This document shows, one piece after another, positions 47,573 through 55,418 of a stretch of DNA of 64,000 bases. Where the stretch lies: the NCBI RefSeq assembly GCF_001310085.1, contig NZ_CP012643.1:1147001-1211000 (forward strand), written 5' to 3'. The number at the start of each line of letters is the position of its first letter. Within the stretch, counting starts at the first letter, position 1. Source of the stretch: Rufibacter tibetensis (GTDB lineage: Bacteria; Bacteroidota; Bacteroidia; Cytophagales; Hymenobacteraceae). Position numbers and translations under genes: made by a program. The notes under the pieces are model-generated. The model made no database searches and was not told where the DNA came from. It worked only from the letters and a program-made list of their open reading frames with translations.

Positions 47573-49288
47573 TTAATACACGTCTTTCAGGTAACGGCCT
47601 TCTTCTTTCATTTGCTCCAGGTATACCGCAGCTTCTTCAGGGGAAGAGCCGGCACCTAAGCCAATGATCTGCAATAGGGTATTTTCTACGTCTACGCTCA
47701 TGGGTTCTTTGGCGCCGCACACGTACACGTATGCACCAGAAGTTAACCACTCGTAGAACTCAGTTGCGTTTTCCAGCATTTTGTGCTGCACATACACTTT
47801 CTCTTTCTGATCGCGGGAGAAAGCAGCGTTGAATTTGGTCAGGGTACCGGTCTCATACCAGTTCTGGATCTCCGTCTGGTACAGGAAGTCGGTGGCGAAG
47901 TGCTGGTCTCCGAAGAAAAGCCAGTTGCATCCATCGGCGCCAACGGCATCACGCTCCGCCAGGAAAGAACGGAAAGGTGCCACGCCTGTGCCCGGCCCAA
48001 TCATGATCACGTCTTTGTCAGCAGCCGGTAACTTGAACTGGTTGTTTTTGTGGATATAGAATTCCAACGGCTGGCCTTCTTTCTGCTCCGACAGGTAATC
48101 TGAGCAGTGACCGCACAGTAGTTCTTCGTTGATTCTGAACTCATCACGAGCTACCGTCACGTGGATTTCACCGGAGTGCGCTTCTAAGGAAGAAGAAATA
48201 GAATACAGTCTTGGCGCGATGGGCTCCAAAATTTGCAGCACCTCTTTGAACTGCTCAGCGTCTTTTACCGGGTAGATTCTCAAAAGATCCAGCAAATCAA
48301 TGCGGGTAGCCGGAATATCCTGCTCTACTACCTCAGCGTATTTTTTCACGACGCGCTCAGGCAGGAACGTGATGCTCAGTTTATCGTGCAGCAACTCGCG
48401 AACAGTTGATTCGCTGTTGCGGTGCGTTACTTTCTCATCTGATGAGATGCCAGTGATTTTTAAAATAGCTTCAATGGTAAACGGCCGGTTTTTAGGAACT
48501 ACGCCCAAAGCGTCACCGGGCTCGTACGCTAAATCTTCAGCTTCTATTTCAATGTGGTGCGTAAGTTTGTTTGACCCAATATCGTTCAGGACGATATTGG
48601 TCAGGATAGTACCGTTGTAGATTTTCTTGCCTGCTTTTTTAATCGGAGCAGGAGCAGCGGCTGGAGCCGAAGTTGGAGCGGACGTTTGGTTCAAAGACTG
48701 CAACACGCTCTGGAACCAGGCATTGGCTTCATCTTCGTAATCTACATCGCACTTCTGGATAGGCACTAGTGGGCTACCGCCTAAGCGTTGCAGCTGGGCA
48801 TCTACGTCTTCACCGGCTTTGCAGAACAGCGGGTACGCAGTATCGCCTAACGCCAGCACGCTGTACTTCAGTTTAGGCAGCTTCTTGTCGGTTTGGTGCA
48901 CGTAGTCGTAGAACTTCTGGGCACCTGCAGGCGGATCTCCCTCTCCCTGGGTGCTGATCACGGTTAAGAAGTATTCTTCTTTCTCCAGATCGTTCAGACG
49001 GTACTGGTCCAGGCTGACCACTTTGGCATTAATACCAGATTTCTTCGCTTTGCTTGCAAAATCAGTGGCTACGCGTTTAGAGTTACCCGTCTCTGTGCCA
49101 TAGGCAATGGTGATTTTACCTACCGAAGGTTTTGGAGTTTCGGCCACTGCGCCTGCAGCGGGAGCTGAGGCCGTTACGCCCTGTGATGAAATAAGCCCAG
49201 ACAAATAACCGCTCATCCAAATCAATTCATCTTTTGATGATTGATTCACAAGTTCTTGTAAGGCCTTTAATTTAGCTTCTGCTAACAT
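47573..49288 (-). CDS. cysJ: Sulfite reductase flavoprotein subunit (diflavin reductase)
   Basis: 571 residues. Flavodoxin domain from ~55 (ITIAYGTETGNSKRVATDF, STQGEGDPPAGAQKFYDYV), an alanine/proline linker near 205-220, then the FAD/connecting domain (EPGDALGVVPKNRP; RLYSISSS) and the NADP-binding domain (IGPGTGVAPFRSFLAERDA, YVCGAKEPMSVDV), ending in the aromatic tail DVY. Transfers electrons NADPH-FAD-FMN to the CysI siroheme. About 12 bases from the cobA stop, so one transcript. The first ~50 residues are an extra helical part. Confidence 0.94.
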   Translation of the reverse strand: MLAEAKLKALQELVNQSSKDELIWMSGYLSGLISSQGVTASAPAAGAVAETPKPSVGKITIAYGTETGNSKRVATDFASKAKKSGINAKVVSLDQYRLNDLEKEEYFLTVISTQGEGDPPAGAQKFYDYVHQTDKKLPKLKYSVLALGDTAYPLFCKAGEDVDAQLQRLGGSPLVPIQKCDVDYEDEANAWFQSVLQSLNQTSAPTSAPAAAPAPIKKAGKKIYNGTILTNIVLNDIGSNKLTHHIEIEAEDLAYEPGDALGVVPKNRPFTIEAILKITGISSDEKVTHRNSESTVRELLHDKLSITFLPERVVKKYAEVVEQDIPATRIDLLDLLRIYPVKDAEQFKEVLQILEPIAPRLYSISSSLEAHSGEIHVTVARDEFRINEELLCGHCSDYLSEQKEGQPLEFYIHKNNQFKLPAADKDVIMIGPGTGVAPFRSFLAERDAVGADGCNWLFFGDQHFATDFLYQTEIQNWYETGTLTKFNAAFSRDQKEKVYVQHKMLENATEFYEWLTSGAYVYVCGAKEPMSVDVENTLLQIIGLGAGSSPEEAAVYLEQMKEEGRYLKDVY

Positions 49289-49300
49289 AGCTTTGAAAAA

Positions 49301-50122
49301 TTATTGAAGTACCAAGCCCACCTGTTCAGCGACCGGCTTGAAGTAATGTTCTCTACTTGGGTTGTTGGTGAACCACTTAAACTCCTGGTGCAGGTTCACA
49401 ACTCTGCCTATGATCACGAGCGAAGGCGACACAAACGTCTTTCCGCCCAGGTTCTTTTCATAATCATACAGGCTGCTGGTTTGCACGTGCTGCAACGGCG
49501 TGGTTGCCTGTTCCACTACCGCCAGTTGTTTCTCTTCTGAAATGCCGTGGCGCGTCAGTTTCTCTACTACCTCTGCTAACCGTTCACTGGACATGTAAAA
49601 CACCAGGGTGTCTTCAGTCTGGGCCAGTTCCTGCCAATAGGCATCGGTCAGTTTGCTGTAGGTATAAAAAGTGAGAAAACGTACGGCGGTGGAATGCTGC
49701 CGGGCCGTCAGCGGAATGCCTGCGTAAGCAGCGGCACCTAAAGCGGCCGTAATGCCCGGTATAATTTCATATTCGATCTCATGCGCCACCAAGCTTTGCA
49801 GTTCATCCAGCACGTTGGAAAAGATAGACACATCGCCGCCTTTCAACCGGAGTACCTGCTTGCCCAAAAGCGCATATTCTACCAGTAATTCATTGATGGT
49901 GGCTTGCGGGGTAGTACCGTAGCTGCGGCATTGCTTGCCCACGTACACAATCTCCGCGGAAGGGGCCGCATAACTTTGCAGGATTTCTTCGCTCACCAAC
50001 CGGTCTACCAGAATAACTTCCGCCTTACGCAACGCTTTTACCGTCTTCACAGTGATCAGGTCAGGGTCACCGGGGCCGGCTCCTGCTATGATCACTTTTC
50101 CTTTTTGTGGCGCTGCTTGCAT
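49301..50122 (-). CDS. cobA: Uroporphyrinogen-III C-methyltransferase
   Basis: 273 residues from ATG 50122; a TTG at 50143 is the only longer option. SUMT signatures: VIIAGAGPGDPDLITVKTVKAL at the N terminus and YEIIPGITAALGAAAYAGIPLTAR in the middle; RLKGGDVSIF between them. Uses SAM to make precorrin-2, the precursor of siroheme for CysI. It lacks the CysG dehydrogenase/chelatase part, which is found in the TSUP fusion in the same cluster. A C-terminal stretch (~30 residues after GRVVNLH) resembles the short extension seen in Bacteroidota. Confidence 0.94.
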   Translation of the reverse strand: MQAAPQKGKVIIAGAGPGDPDLITVKTVKALRKAEVILVDRLVSEEILQSYAAPSAEIVYVGKQCRSYGTTPQATINELLVEYALLGKQVLRLKGGDVSIFSNVLDELQSLVAHEIEYEIIPGITAALGAAAYAGIPLTARQHSTAVRFLTFYTYSKLTDAYWQELAQTEDTLVFYMSSERLAEVVEKLTRHGISEEKQLAVVEQATTPLQHVQTSSLYDYEKNLGGKTFVSPSLVIIGRVVNLHQEFKWFTNNPSREHYFKPVAEQVGLVLQ

Positions 50123-50203
50123 GGGTTGTTTGTCTGTTCCCAAACCTCCGGTGAAGGAGGTTCGGGGTTTGATGTCGTATGTATTCTGTTTCTGGTCTGT
50201 TTC

Positions 50204-51481
50204 TTAGATTTCAGGCCAGAAAGGTTTTTCAGTGGCTTCAGTAGAAATCATGCAGGCCCCTACTGTTACGTTACTAGTTTCGTCAATCAAAATAGCTCCG
50301 CCGTTGGCTCTCAGTTTCTTATAAGAATCAAAGGCGATTGGTGAAGCTGTTTTAATGGTGGCCTTCACTACATCGTTAAGACCCGCCGAAACCGGAGAAA
50401 GTTCTTTTTCCAATGAATTCACGTTGAGTTTGTACTCCAGTTCTTTCACCACGCAGCGTACGGTGCGGCTGTTGATTTGCAGAAGGTACCGGTTGCGCGG
50501 TATCAAAGGCGTGTTGCTCATCCAGCACAGCACCACTTCAAACTCCTGGGCCACCTGCACCGGGGCATCCTGCTTCACAAGAATATCGCCGCGGCTAATG
50601 TCCACGTCGTCTTTCAAGTGAAGTACGGCACTTTGCGGCGCGAAGGCTTCTTCTACTTCTTTACCGCCTACTTCCACAGCTGAAATGGTGCTTTCTACGC
50701 CCGAGGGCTGCACCACCACTTTATCTCCCTTGCGGTAAATGCCACTGATGATTTTTCCGGCGTAACCACGGTAGTCAGGCAATTCCTCGGTCTGAGGACG
50801 GATCACGTACTGTACCGGGAAGCGGCCTTCGGTGAGGTTGATGTCTTCGTGCACCTCTACGGTCTCCAGCAAGCCTAAAAGGGACTCACCCTCGTACCAC
50901 GGCATGGTTTCGGCTTTCTCCACAATGTTGTCGCCGTTGAGCGCACTGATGGGAATGTAAGACACATTTTTCAGGCCCAGGGATTTAGCCACCTGTGAGT
51001 AGTCAATCACGATGTTGTTGTAGACCTCTTCTGAGTACTTCACCAAGTCCATCTTGTTGATGGCTACCACTACGTGCGGCAGATTCAGCAAAGACACAAT
51101 GATGGAGTGACGGCGGGTTTGCTCTACTACGCCATGACGGGCATCAATCAGGATAATGGCCAGGTCTGAGTTAGAGGCACCAGTCACCATGTTGCGGGTG
51201 TACTGGATGTGGCCCGGCGTATCTGCGATGATGAACTTGCGCTTAGGCGTAGAGAAGTATTTATAGGCCACATCAATTGTGATGCCCTGCTCCCGCTCTG
51301 CGCGTAAACCGTCGGTTAGTAACGCTAAGTCTACCTGACCTTCTTCGCGGTTCTTGGTGCTCCGCTCAATGGCTTCCAGTTGGTCTACCATGATGGATTT
51401 GCTGTCATACAACAAACGCCCAATCAAAGTACTTTTGCCATCGTCTACGCTACCGGCGGTTAAAAATCTTAGAATATCCAT
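50204..51481 (-). CDS. cysN: Sulfate adenylyltransferase subunit 1 (GTPase)
   Basis: 425 residues. EF-Tu-like GTPase: G1 GSVDDGKST at ~9-17, G3 DTPGHIQYTRNM at ~89-93, G4 NKMDLVKY near 145, followed by beta-barrel domains II and III. With CysD it makes APS from sulfate and ATP, driven by GTP hydrolysis. It has no C-terminal APS kinase (CysC) fusion, consistent with a pathway that reduces APS directly. Nearly 200 bases separate it from cysD; the gap holds repeat-like DNA. Confidence 0.96.
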   Translation of the reverse strand: MDILRFLTAGSVDDGKSTLIGRLLYDSKSIMVDQLEAIERSTKNREEGQVDLALLTDGLRAEREQGITIDVAYKYFSTPKRKFIIADTPGHIQYTRNMVTGASNSDLAIILIDARHGVVEQTRRHSIIVSLLNLPHVVVAINKMDLVKYSEEVYNNIVIDYSQVAKSLGLKNVSYIPISALNGDNIVEKAETMPWYEGESLLGLLETVEVHEDINLTEGRFPVQYVIRPQTEELPDYRGYAGKIISGIYRKGDKVVVQPSGVESTISAVEVGGKEVEEAFAPQSAVLHLKDDVDISRGDILVKQDAPVQVAQEFEVVLCWMSNTPLIPRNRYLLQINSRTVRCVVKELEYKLNVNSLEKELSPVSAGLNDVVKATIKTASPIAFDSYKKLRANGGAILIDETSNVTVGACMISTEATEKPFWPEI

Positions 51482-51489
51482 TCTTATGT

Positions 51490-51504
51490 GAGTTCTGAGT
51501 CTTG
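51490..51504. repeat. Copy of the GAGTTCTGAGTCTTG word
   Basis: The 15-base word also occurs as the core of the atpD-atpC palindrome (14 of 15 bases identical). Lies just before cysN in transcript order. Confidence 0.5.
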
Positions 51505-51589
51505 GGCTTTGCCTCTGTTTTAGTACTGCTTTAAAAAAATAAGCTTAAAACAAGGGGCTCTTTCACCAAAGTTCTCTTTCTATATCTTC

Positions 51590-51604
51590 ATCGGCTACGC
51601 CGAT
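51590..51604. repeat. Short GC-rich palindrome in cysD-cysN gap
   Basis: ATCGGC-tac-GCCGAT, flanked on both sides by TTCAT/ATTCATT; a second, weaker GGC-gga-GCC follows at about 51630. Looks like a degenerate REP-type element. Confidence 0.5.
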
Positions 51605-51680
51605 ATTCATTGTTATTTCAATTACCTGAGGCGGAGCCGAATGATTCTCCCATTCACTCCGTCACTCATTCACTTATTGC

Positions 51681-52589
51681 TTAGAAGTATCCGTTTTTCT
51701 TGCGGTCTTCCATAGCGGCTTCAGAAACGCGGTCGTCAATACGGGTCTGGCCACGCTCGCTGGTGTTGGTTGCGATGATCTCGTTGATGATGTCATCTAA
51801 GGTAGAAGCACTGGACTCAACAGCAGCAGTACAGGTCATGTCACCTACAGTGCGGTAACGAACCACTTTGCGGGTCACCACGTCATGGTGATCCAGCGTT
51901 ACAAATTCGTTGGTAGCAACCAAGCGGCCATCAAACTCTAACACCTCGCGCTCATGGGCAAAGTAGATAGATGGCAGCTCAATTTTCTCACGACGGATGT
52001 AGTTCCAAATGTCCAGCTCAGTCCAGTTACTGATCGGGAACACGCGCACGTTTTCGCCTTTGTTGATTTTGCCGTTGTAGGTGTTCCACAACTCAGGGCG
52101 CTGCAACTTAGGATCCCAGGAACCGAACTCATCACGCACTGAGAAGATACGCTCTTTGGCACGGGCTTTCTCTTCGTCCCGGCGGGCACCACCAATACAA
52201 GCGTCAAACTCGAACTCTTCAATCGTATCTAGTAAGGTGTAGGTCTGCAACCCGTTACGGCTAGGCAATTTGCCTTTCTGCTCAGTAAGGCCTTTGGCTT
52301 TGATGGTATCTTCCACGTTACGCACAATCAGCTTTTCACCGATTTTGTCGGCCAGGTAGTCTCTGAAGTCTAATGCTTCTTGGAAGTTGTGGCCGGTGTC
52401 AATGTGCACCAATGGGAAAGGGAACTTGCCAGGCCGGAAGGCTTTCAACGCCAGGTGCACCAACACAATAGAGTCTTTTCCGCCGGAAAACAAAAGGGCC
52501 GGGCGCTCAAACTGACCTGCTACTTCTCTGAAAATATGAATCGCTTCTGATTCCAGCTGATCCAGGTAATCTAATTTATATGAACTCAT
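51681..52589 (-). CDS. cysD: Sulfate adenylyltransferase subunit 2
   Basis: 302 residues. PP-loop ATP-pyrophosphatase fold: LLFSGGKDSIVLVHL near residue 33-42, HIDTGHNFQEALDFRD, then GARRDEEKARAKERIFS and FPISNWTELDIWNYI; the C-terminal GDMTCTAAVES segment is normal for CysD. Adenylates sulfate as a heterodimer with CysN. Immediately downstream of cysH (20 bases) in the same transcript. Confidence 0.97.
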   Translation of the reverse strand: MSSYKLDYLDQLESEAIHIFREVAGQFERPALLFSGGKDSIVLVHLALKAFRPGKFPFPLVHIDTGHNFQEALDFRDYLADKIGEKLIVRNVEDTIKAKGLTEQKGKLPSRNGLQTYTLLDTIEEFEFDACIGGARRDEEKARAKERIFSVRDEFGSWDPKLQRPELWNTYNGKINKGENVRVFPISNWTELDIWNYIRREKIELPSIYFAHEREVLEFDGRLVATNEFVTLDHHDVVTRKVVRYRTVGDMTCTAAVESSASTLDDIINEIIATNTSERGQTRIDDRVSEAAMEDRKKNGYF

Positions 52590-52609
52590 AGGTACTATGT
52601 CTATTCTTT

Positions 52610-53359
52610 CTACTTGGCCAGTTCCGGAGCAACCGGAGCCGGCGATTCAGATACGTGTAAGCCACACTCTTTTTTGCTGGCGTCTTCCCACCACCAACGT
52701 CCTGCCCGGAAATCTTCGCCCGGCTGGATGGCACGGGTACAAGGGGCGCAGCCTATTGAGATGAAGCCTTTGTCGTGCAGTTTGTTGTAAGGGATGTTGT
52801 GCTGCTTGATGAAAGCCATCACTTCCTCAGTGGTCCAGTACAGCAGCGGGTGGAATTTAATGAGCTGGTTTCCCTCGTCCCACTCAAACTTAGGCAAGTC
52901 ACTGCGGCCCTGAGAATGCTCGGCCCGCAGACCGGTAATCCAGATGGCGTTACCTTTCAAAGCGCGCTTCAACGGCTCCACTTTTCTGATGTGGCAGCAG
53001 TCTTTGCGGTTCTGGGTAGACTCATAAAAAGAGTTGGGACCGGTAGAAGACACAAATTCCTCCAGTTGCTCATTGTTAGGATAATAAGGCTTGATACGGG
53101 TGTTGTACGCCTCATTGGTCCGGCTCCATACGGAGTAAGTCTCAGGGAAAAGACGGCCGGTATCTAACGTGAAGATGCTGATGGGGAATTGGTTTTCCAG
53201 AATCAGGTGAGAGATCACCTGGTCTTCAAAGCTGAAGCTGGAAGAGAACGTCACCTCATTAGGGTAACGGTTCACCAGCAGCGCAAACGTCTGGTCTATG
53301 GTTAAGCCTTCTGTCTCTTGTATAAGTTGAGACACATGCTCTTGTGAAGAAGAGGCCAT
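52610..53359 (-). CDS. cysH: APS reductase, iron-sulfur type (CysH)
   Basis: 249 residues from ATG 53359; a frame to 53416 is open but adds an unrelated leader. PAPS/APS reductase domain: VTFSSSFSFEDQVI, TLDTGRLFPETY, TGLRAEHSQGRSDL. Four cysteines that bind the [4Fe-4S] cluster are present, CC at 121-122 and CAPC at 204/207, together with the catalytic cysteine in KKECGLHV (232). The cluster pair is the mark of enzymes that reduce APS rather than PAPS, and no APS kinase is in the cluster. First gene of the cys operon; expression is probably set by the upstream attenuator. Confidence 0.95.
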   Translation of the reverse strand: MASSSQEHVSQLIQETEGLTIDQTFALLVNRYPNEVTFSSSFSFEDQVISHLILENQFPISIFTLDTGRLFPETYSVWSRTNEAYNTRIKPYYPNNEQLEEFVSSTGPNSFYESTQNRKDCCHIRKVEPLKRALKGNAIWITGLRAEHSQGRSDLPKFEWDEGNQLIKFHPLLYWTTEEVMAFIKQHNIPYNKLHDKGFISIGCAPCTRAIQPGEDFRAGRWWWEDASKKECGLHVSESPAPVAPELAK

Positions 53360-53414
53360 GGCAAGAAAATACGTTGTAAGAAAAAGAAATTGACTATTGG
53401 GGTGTCGTATAGGC

Positions 53415-53452
53415 AATAAAAATTTGTTGATTGCTAAGGATTAGCAACAACA
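53415..53452 (-). terminator. Attenuator hairpin overlapping the cysteine leader peptide
   Basis: On the minus strand TGTTGTTGCTAA (53452-53441) pairs with TTAGCAA-T-CAACA (53437-53425): 12 bp, one bulged T, 3-base loop TCC. AATTTTTATT follows at once. The 5' arm is formed by the last three Cys codons and the stop codon of the leader peptide, so a ribosome on those codons would prevent the hairpin. Confidence 0.75.
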
Positions 53453-53482
53453 GCAGCAGGAGCTGCAACAGCAGAAGCGCAT
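53441..53482 (-). CDS. Cysteine-rich leader peptide of the cys operon
   Basis: ATG at 53482, 13 codons, stop TAA: MRFCCCSSCCCCC. Eight of thirteen residues are Cys, written with both TGC and TGT, so it is not a plain triplet repeat. It lies between a consensus promoter (TTG-19 bases-TATCTTTG) and cysH, about 50 bases into the transcript, and overlaps a hairpin with a T-run. This is the layout of a ribosome-mediated attenuator: when Cys-tRNA is scarce the ribosome stalls on the Cys codons, prevents the terminator and lets cysH-cysD-cysN and the rest be made. Polycysteine leaders that act as attenuators are known in mycobacteria; a Bacteroidota case would be notable. Function is inferred. Confidence 0.75.
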   Translation of the reverse strand: MRFCCCSSCCCCC

Positions 53483-53540
53483 TCGCTTTATGTAAGATGA
53501 ATAGACCATGTAGTCTTTATCTGGCTGTTTAAAGATGACG

Positions 53541-53570
53541 CAAAGATAGGGACCGAATTTTACAAATCAA
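53541..53570 (-). promoter_or_regulatory. Promoter of the cys operon
   Basis: Minus strand TTG, exactly 19 bases, then TATCTTTG (-7 box at 53541-53548): full Bacteroidota consensus. The transcript should begin near 53534, leaving about 175 bases before cysH, which contain the leader peptide and attenuator. Confidence 0.75.
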
Positions 53571-53890
53571 GTTTTCCTATCAATTTAGTAGAGTTTAACA
53601 ATTAAAAATCAGCAGGTTTCCCTGCTTTCTATTATGCTTCTACCAATAAAAAATCAAAAGCATTATCGTAATCTCAATGACTGAATTCCTTTTTTGGGGT
53701 ATTTTCCTAAAAGGAGTGTTAAAACTTATGCTTCTGATAGTTAAACCAACCCAACACATTGAAAAGTTTCCGGAGAACCATTTTTATATGTACCTACAAA
53801 TAAAAAGGCAAAAGGCTGGAAATCTTACTTTCAGAACAGCAGACATTACCCTGCTTTGGCTACCTTCACGACCGTATATCTTCCGTTTTC
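53571..53890. other. Intergenic, no gene seen
   Basis: AT-rich region upstream of the LRR-kinase gene. An 81-codon plus-strand frame (53677-53922) overlaps the start of the kinase gene in another frame and has no recognisable features. Confidence 0.4.
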
Positions 53891-55231
53891 ATGCATACCT
53901 TAGAACAATTACAAGCCGGTGAACTGGCAGGCGCTACCAGAGTAAAACTCTCCTGCAACCTTACTGAGGTTCCCTCTGAGATATTTGACCTGGCCGAAAC
54001 CCTGGAAATTCTGGACCTATCCGGAAACCACCTGACCAGCTTACCCGATGCCTTTACCCGGTTACAAAACCTGCGCATTGCGTTTTTCTCTGACAACGAC
54101 TTCACGGTGTTTCCCGAGGTGCTGGGCAAACTTCCCCGCCTGGAGATGATTGGGTTCAAAGCTTGTCAGATTGGGCACATTGCCGAGGATGCCATTCCGC
54201 ACACTACCCGCTGGCTTATCTTAACCAATAACCAGATTGCCGAATTACCGGCTTCTATTGGCAAATGTACCCGCATGCAAAAGTTGATGCTGGCCGGAAA
54301 TAAGTTGAAAGCCCTTCCTCCGGAACTGGCTTCCTGCCAAAACCTGGAGCTTTTCAGAATATCAGCGAACCAAATTACTCACCTGCCAGATTGGTTGTTC
54401 TCGCTTCCGCGCCTCTCCTGGCTGGCTATCTCGGGAAACCCCTGCAACCCGCCGGCTTCTACTGCCACCGACTTACCAGAAATTTCCTGGCAAGATTTGG
54501 TGCTGGAGGAGCAATTGGGCGAAGGTGCCTCAGGCATCATTTCACGGGCACATTGGCAAAACCGGGCAAATTCTACCCATCAGGTGGCGGTGAAAGTTTT
54601 CAAAGGCGAAGTGACCAGCGATGGCTTGCCCGAAGACGAGATGCAGGCTTGTATGCGGGCCGGGGCACACCCCAACCTGGTGCAGGTACTAGGAAAATTA
54701 GGCCAGCATCCGGCCCAGAAACAAGGCTTGGTGTTTGAGTTAATACCCGCCGGCTACCGCAACCTAGGAGGCTCGCCCAGCTTTGAATCCTGCACCCGCG
54801 ATGTCTACGCTGAAGACACGGTCTTCACTCTGGAAGAAGCCATCAGCATTTCTTTAGGCGTTGCCTCCGCAACCGCTCACCTGCATGCCCGTGGCATTTC
54901 GCATGGCGACCTTTATGCGCACAATACCTTAGTAGATGAAACCGGCCATCCGCTCTTCGGGGACTTTGGTGCCGCAACAGTATATGACCAGGCCAATACG
55001 ACCCTAGCCACTGCTTTGGAACGCCTGGAAGTTCGGGCCTTCGGGTGCCTGCTGGAAGATTTGCTGGATCACCTCACTCCCGAAGCTATGGCTCAGGAAC
55101 GGGCGCAAAGGCTTCTTCAGTTAAAGCAGGTTTGTATGCAACCTGAGGTTCAGAACCGGCCTGCTTTTTCGTTCATTGTGGAGCAGATAGAATCTATCTC
55201 TAAACAGGTAATGCCAAGCAGCTTAAACTAA
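53891..55231 (+). CDS. Leucine-rich repeat protein with C-terminal protein kinase domain
   Basis: 446 residues. Residues ~15-185 hold about seven LRRs (LEILDLSGNHLTSLPDAF, RWLILTNNQIAELPASIG, KLMLAGNKLKALPPEL, LFRISANQITHLPDWL). Residues ~203-440 are a Hanks-type Ser/Thr kinase: glycine loop LGEGASG (209-215), ATP lysine VAVKVFKG (K235), catalytic loop HGDLYAHN (D340, N345; HGD where most have HRD), and DFG at 358-360. The activation loop is short and the C lobe compact. Cytoplasmic, no membrane segment. LRR-kinase fusions occur sporadically in bacteria; target and function unknown. Single gene. Confidence 0.88.
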   Translation: MHTLEQLQAGELAGATRVKLSCNLTEVPSEIFDLAETLEILDLSGNHLTSLPDAFTRLQNLRIAFFSDNDFTVFPEVLGKLPRLEMIGFKACQIGHIAEDAIPHTTRWLILTNNQIAELPASIGKCTRMQKLMLAGNKLKALPPELASCQNLELFRISANQITHLPDWLFSLPRLSWLAISGNPCNPPASTATDLPEISWQDLVLEEQLGEGASGIISRAHWQNRANSTHQVAVKVFKGEVTSDGLPEDEMQACMRAGAHPNLVQVLGKLGQHPAQKQGLVFELIPAGYRNLGGSPSFESCTRDVYAEDTVFTLEEAISISLGVASATAHLHARGISHGDLYAHNTLVDETGHPLFGDFGAATVYDQANTTLATALERLEVRAFGCLLEDLLDHLTPEAMAQERAQRLLQLKQVCMQPEVQNRPAFSFIVEQIESISKQVMPSSLN

Positions 55232-55268
55232 CTTCCTTTGATAAGTGCCTGCGCAAGACGTATAAAAA

Positions 55269-55320
55269 GAGCTAGCGTTTTCTGCCTGATTCAAAGAAAA
55301 CAGGTAGAAAACGCTAGCTC
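55269..55320 (+). terminator. Terminator after LRR-kinase gene
   Basis: 20-bp stem (GAGCTAGCGTTTTCTG ... with one G-U pair) around a 12-base loop, 38 bases after the stop; no strong T-run. Confidence 0.65.
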
Positions 55321-55418
55321 AGAGAGGAGGATGTAAAAATTAGGAAACCTCTATACGTGTAATACGGTACACGTAACTTCAGACATCCACTGGCAATCCT
55401 CTTATACGTAGAAACCGT

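Noticed and set aside
51482-51680. Possible small gene in the cysD-cysN gap
   Set aside because: No open frame of useful length; the space is filled by repeat-like words and a palindrome.
53441-53488. Plus-strand reading of the leader region as a poly-Gln frame (CAA/CAG run)
   Set aside because: It has no start codon or promoter on the plus strand, whereas the minus strand has ATG, stop, promoter and terminator in order.
53677-53922. 81-codon frame before the LRR-kinase gene
   Set aside because: Overlaps the kinase start in a different frame and has no family or promoter support.
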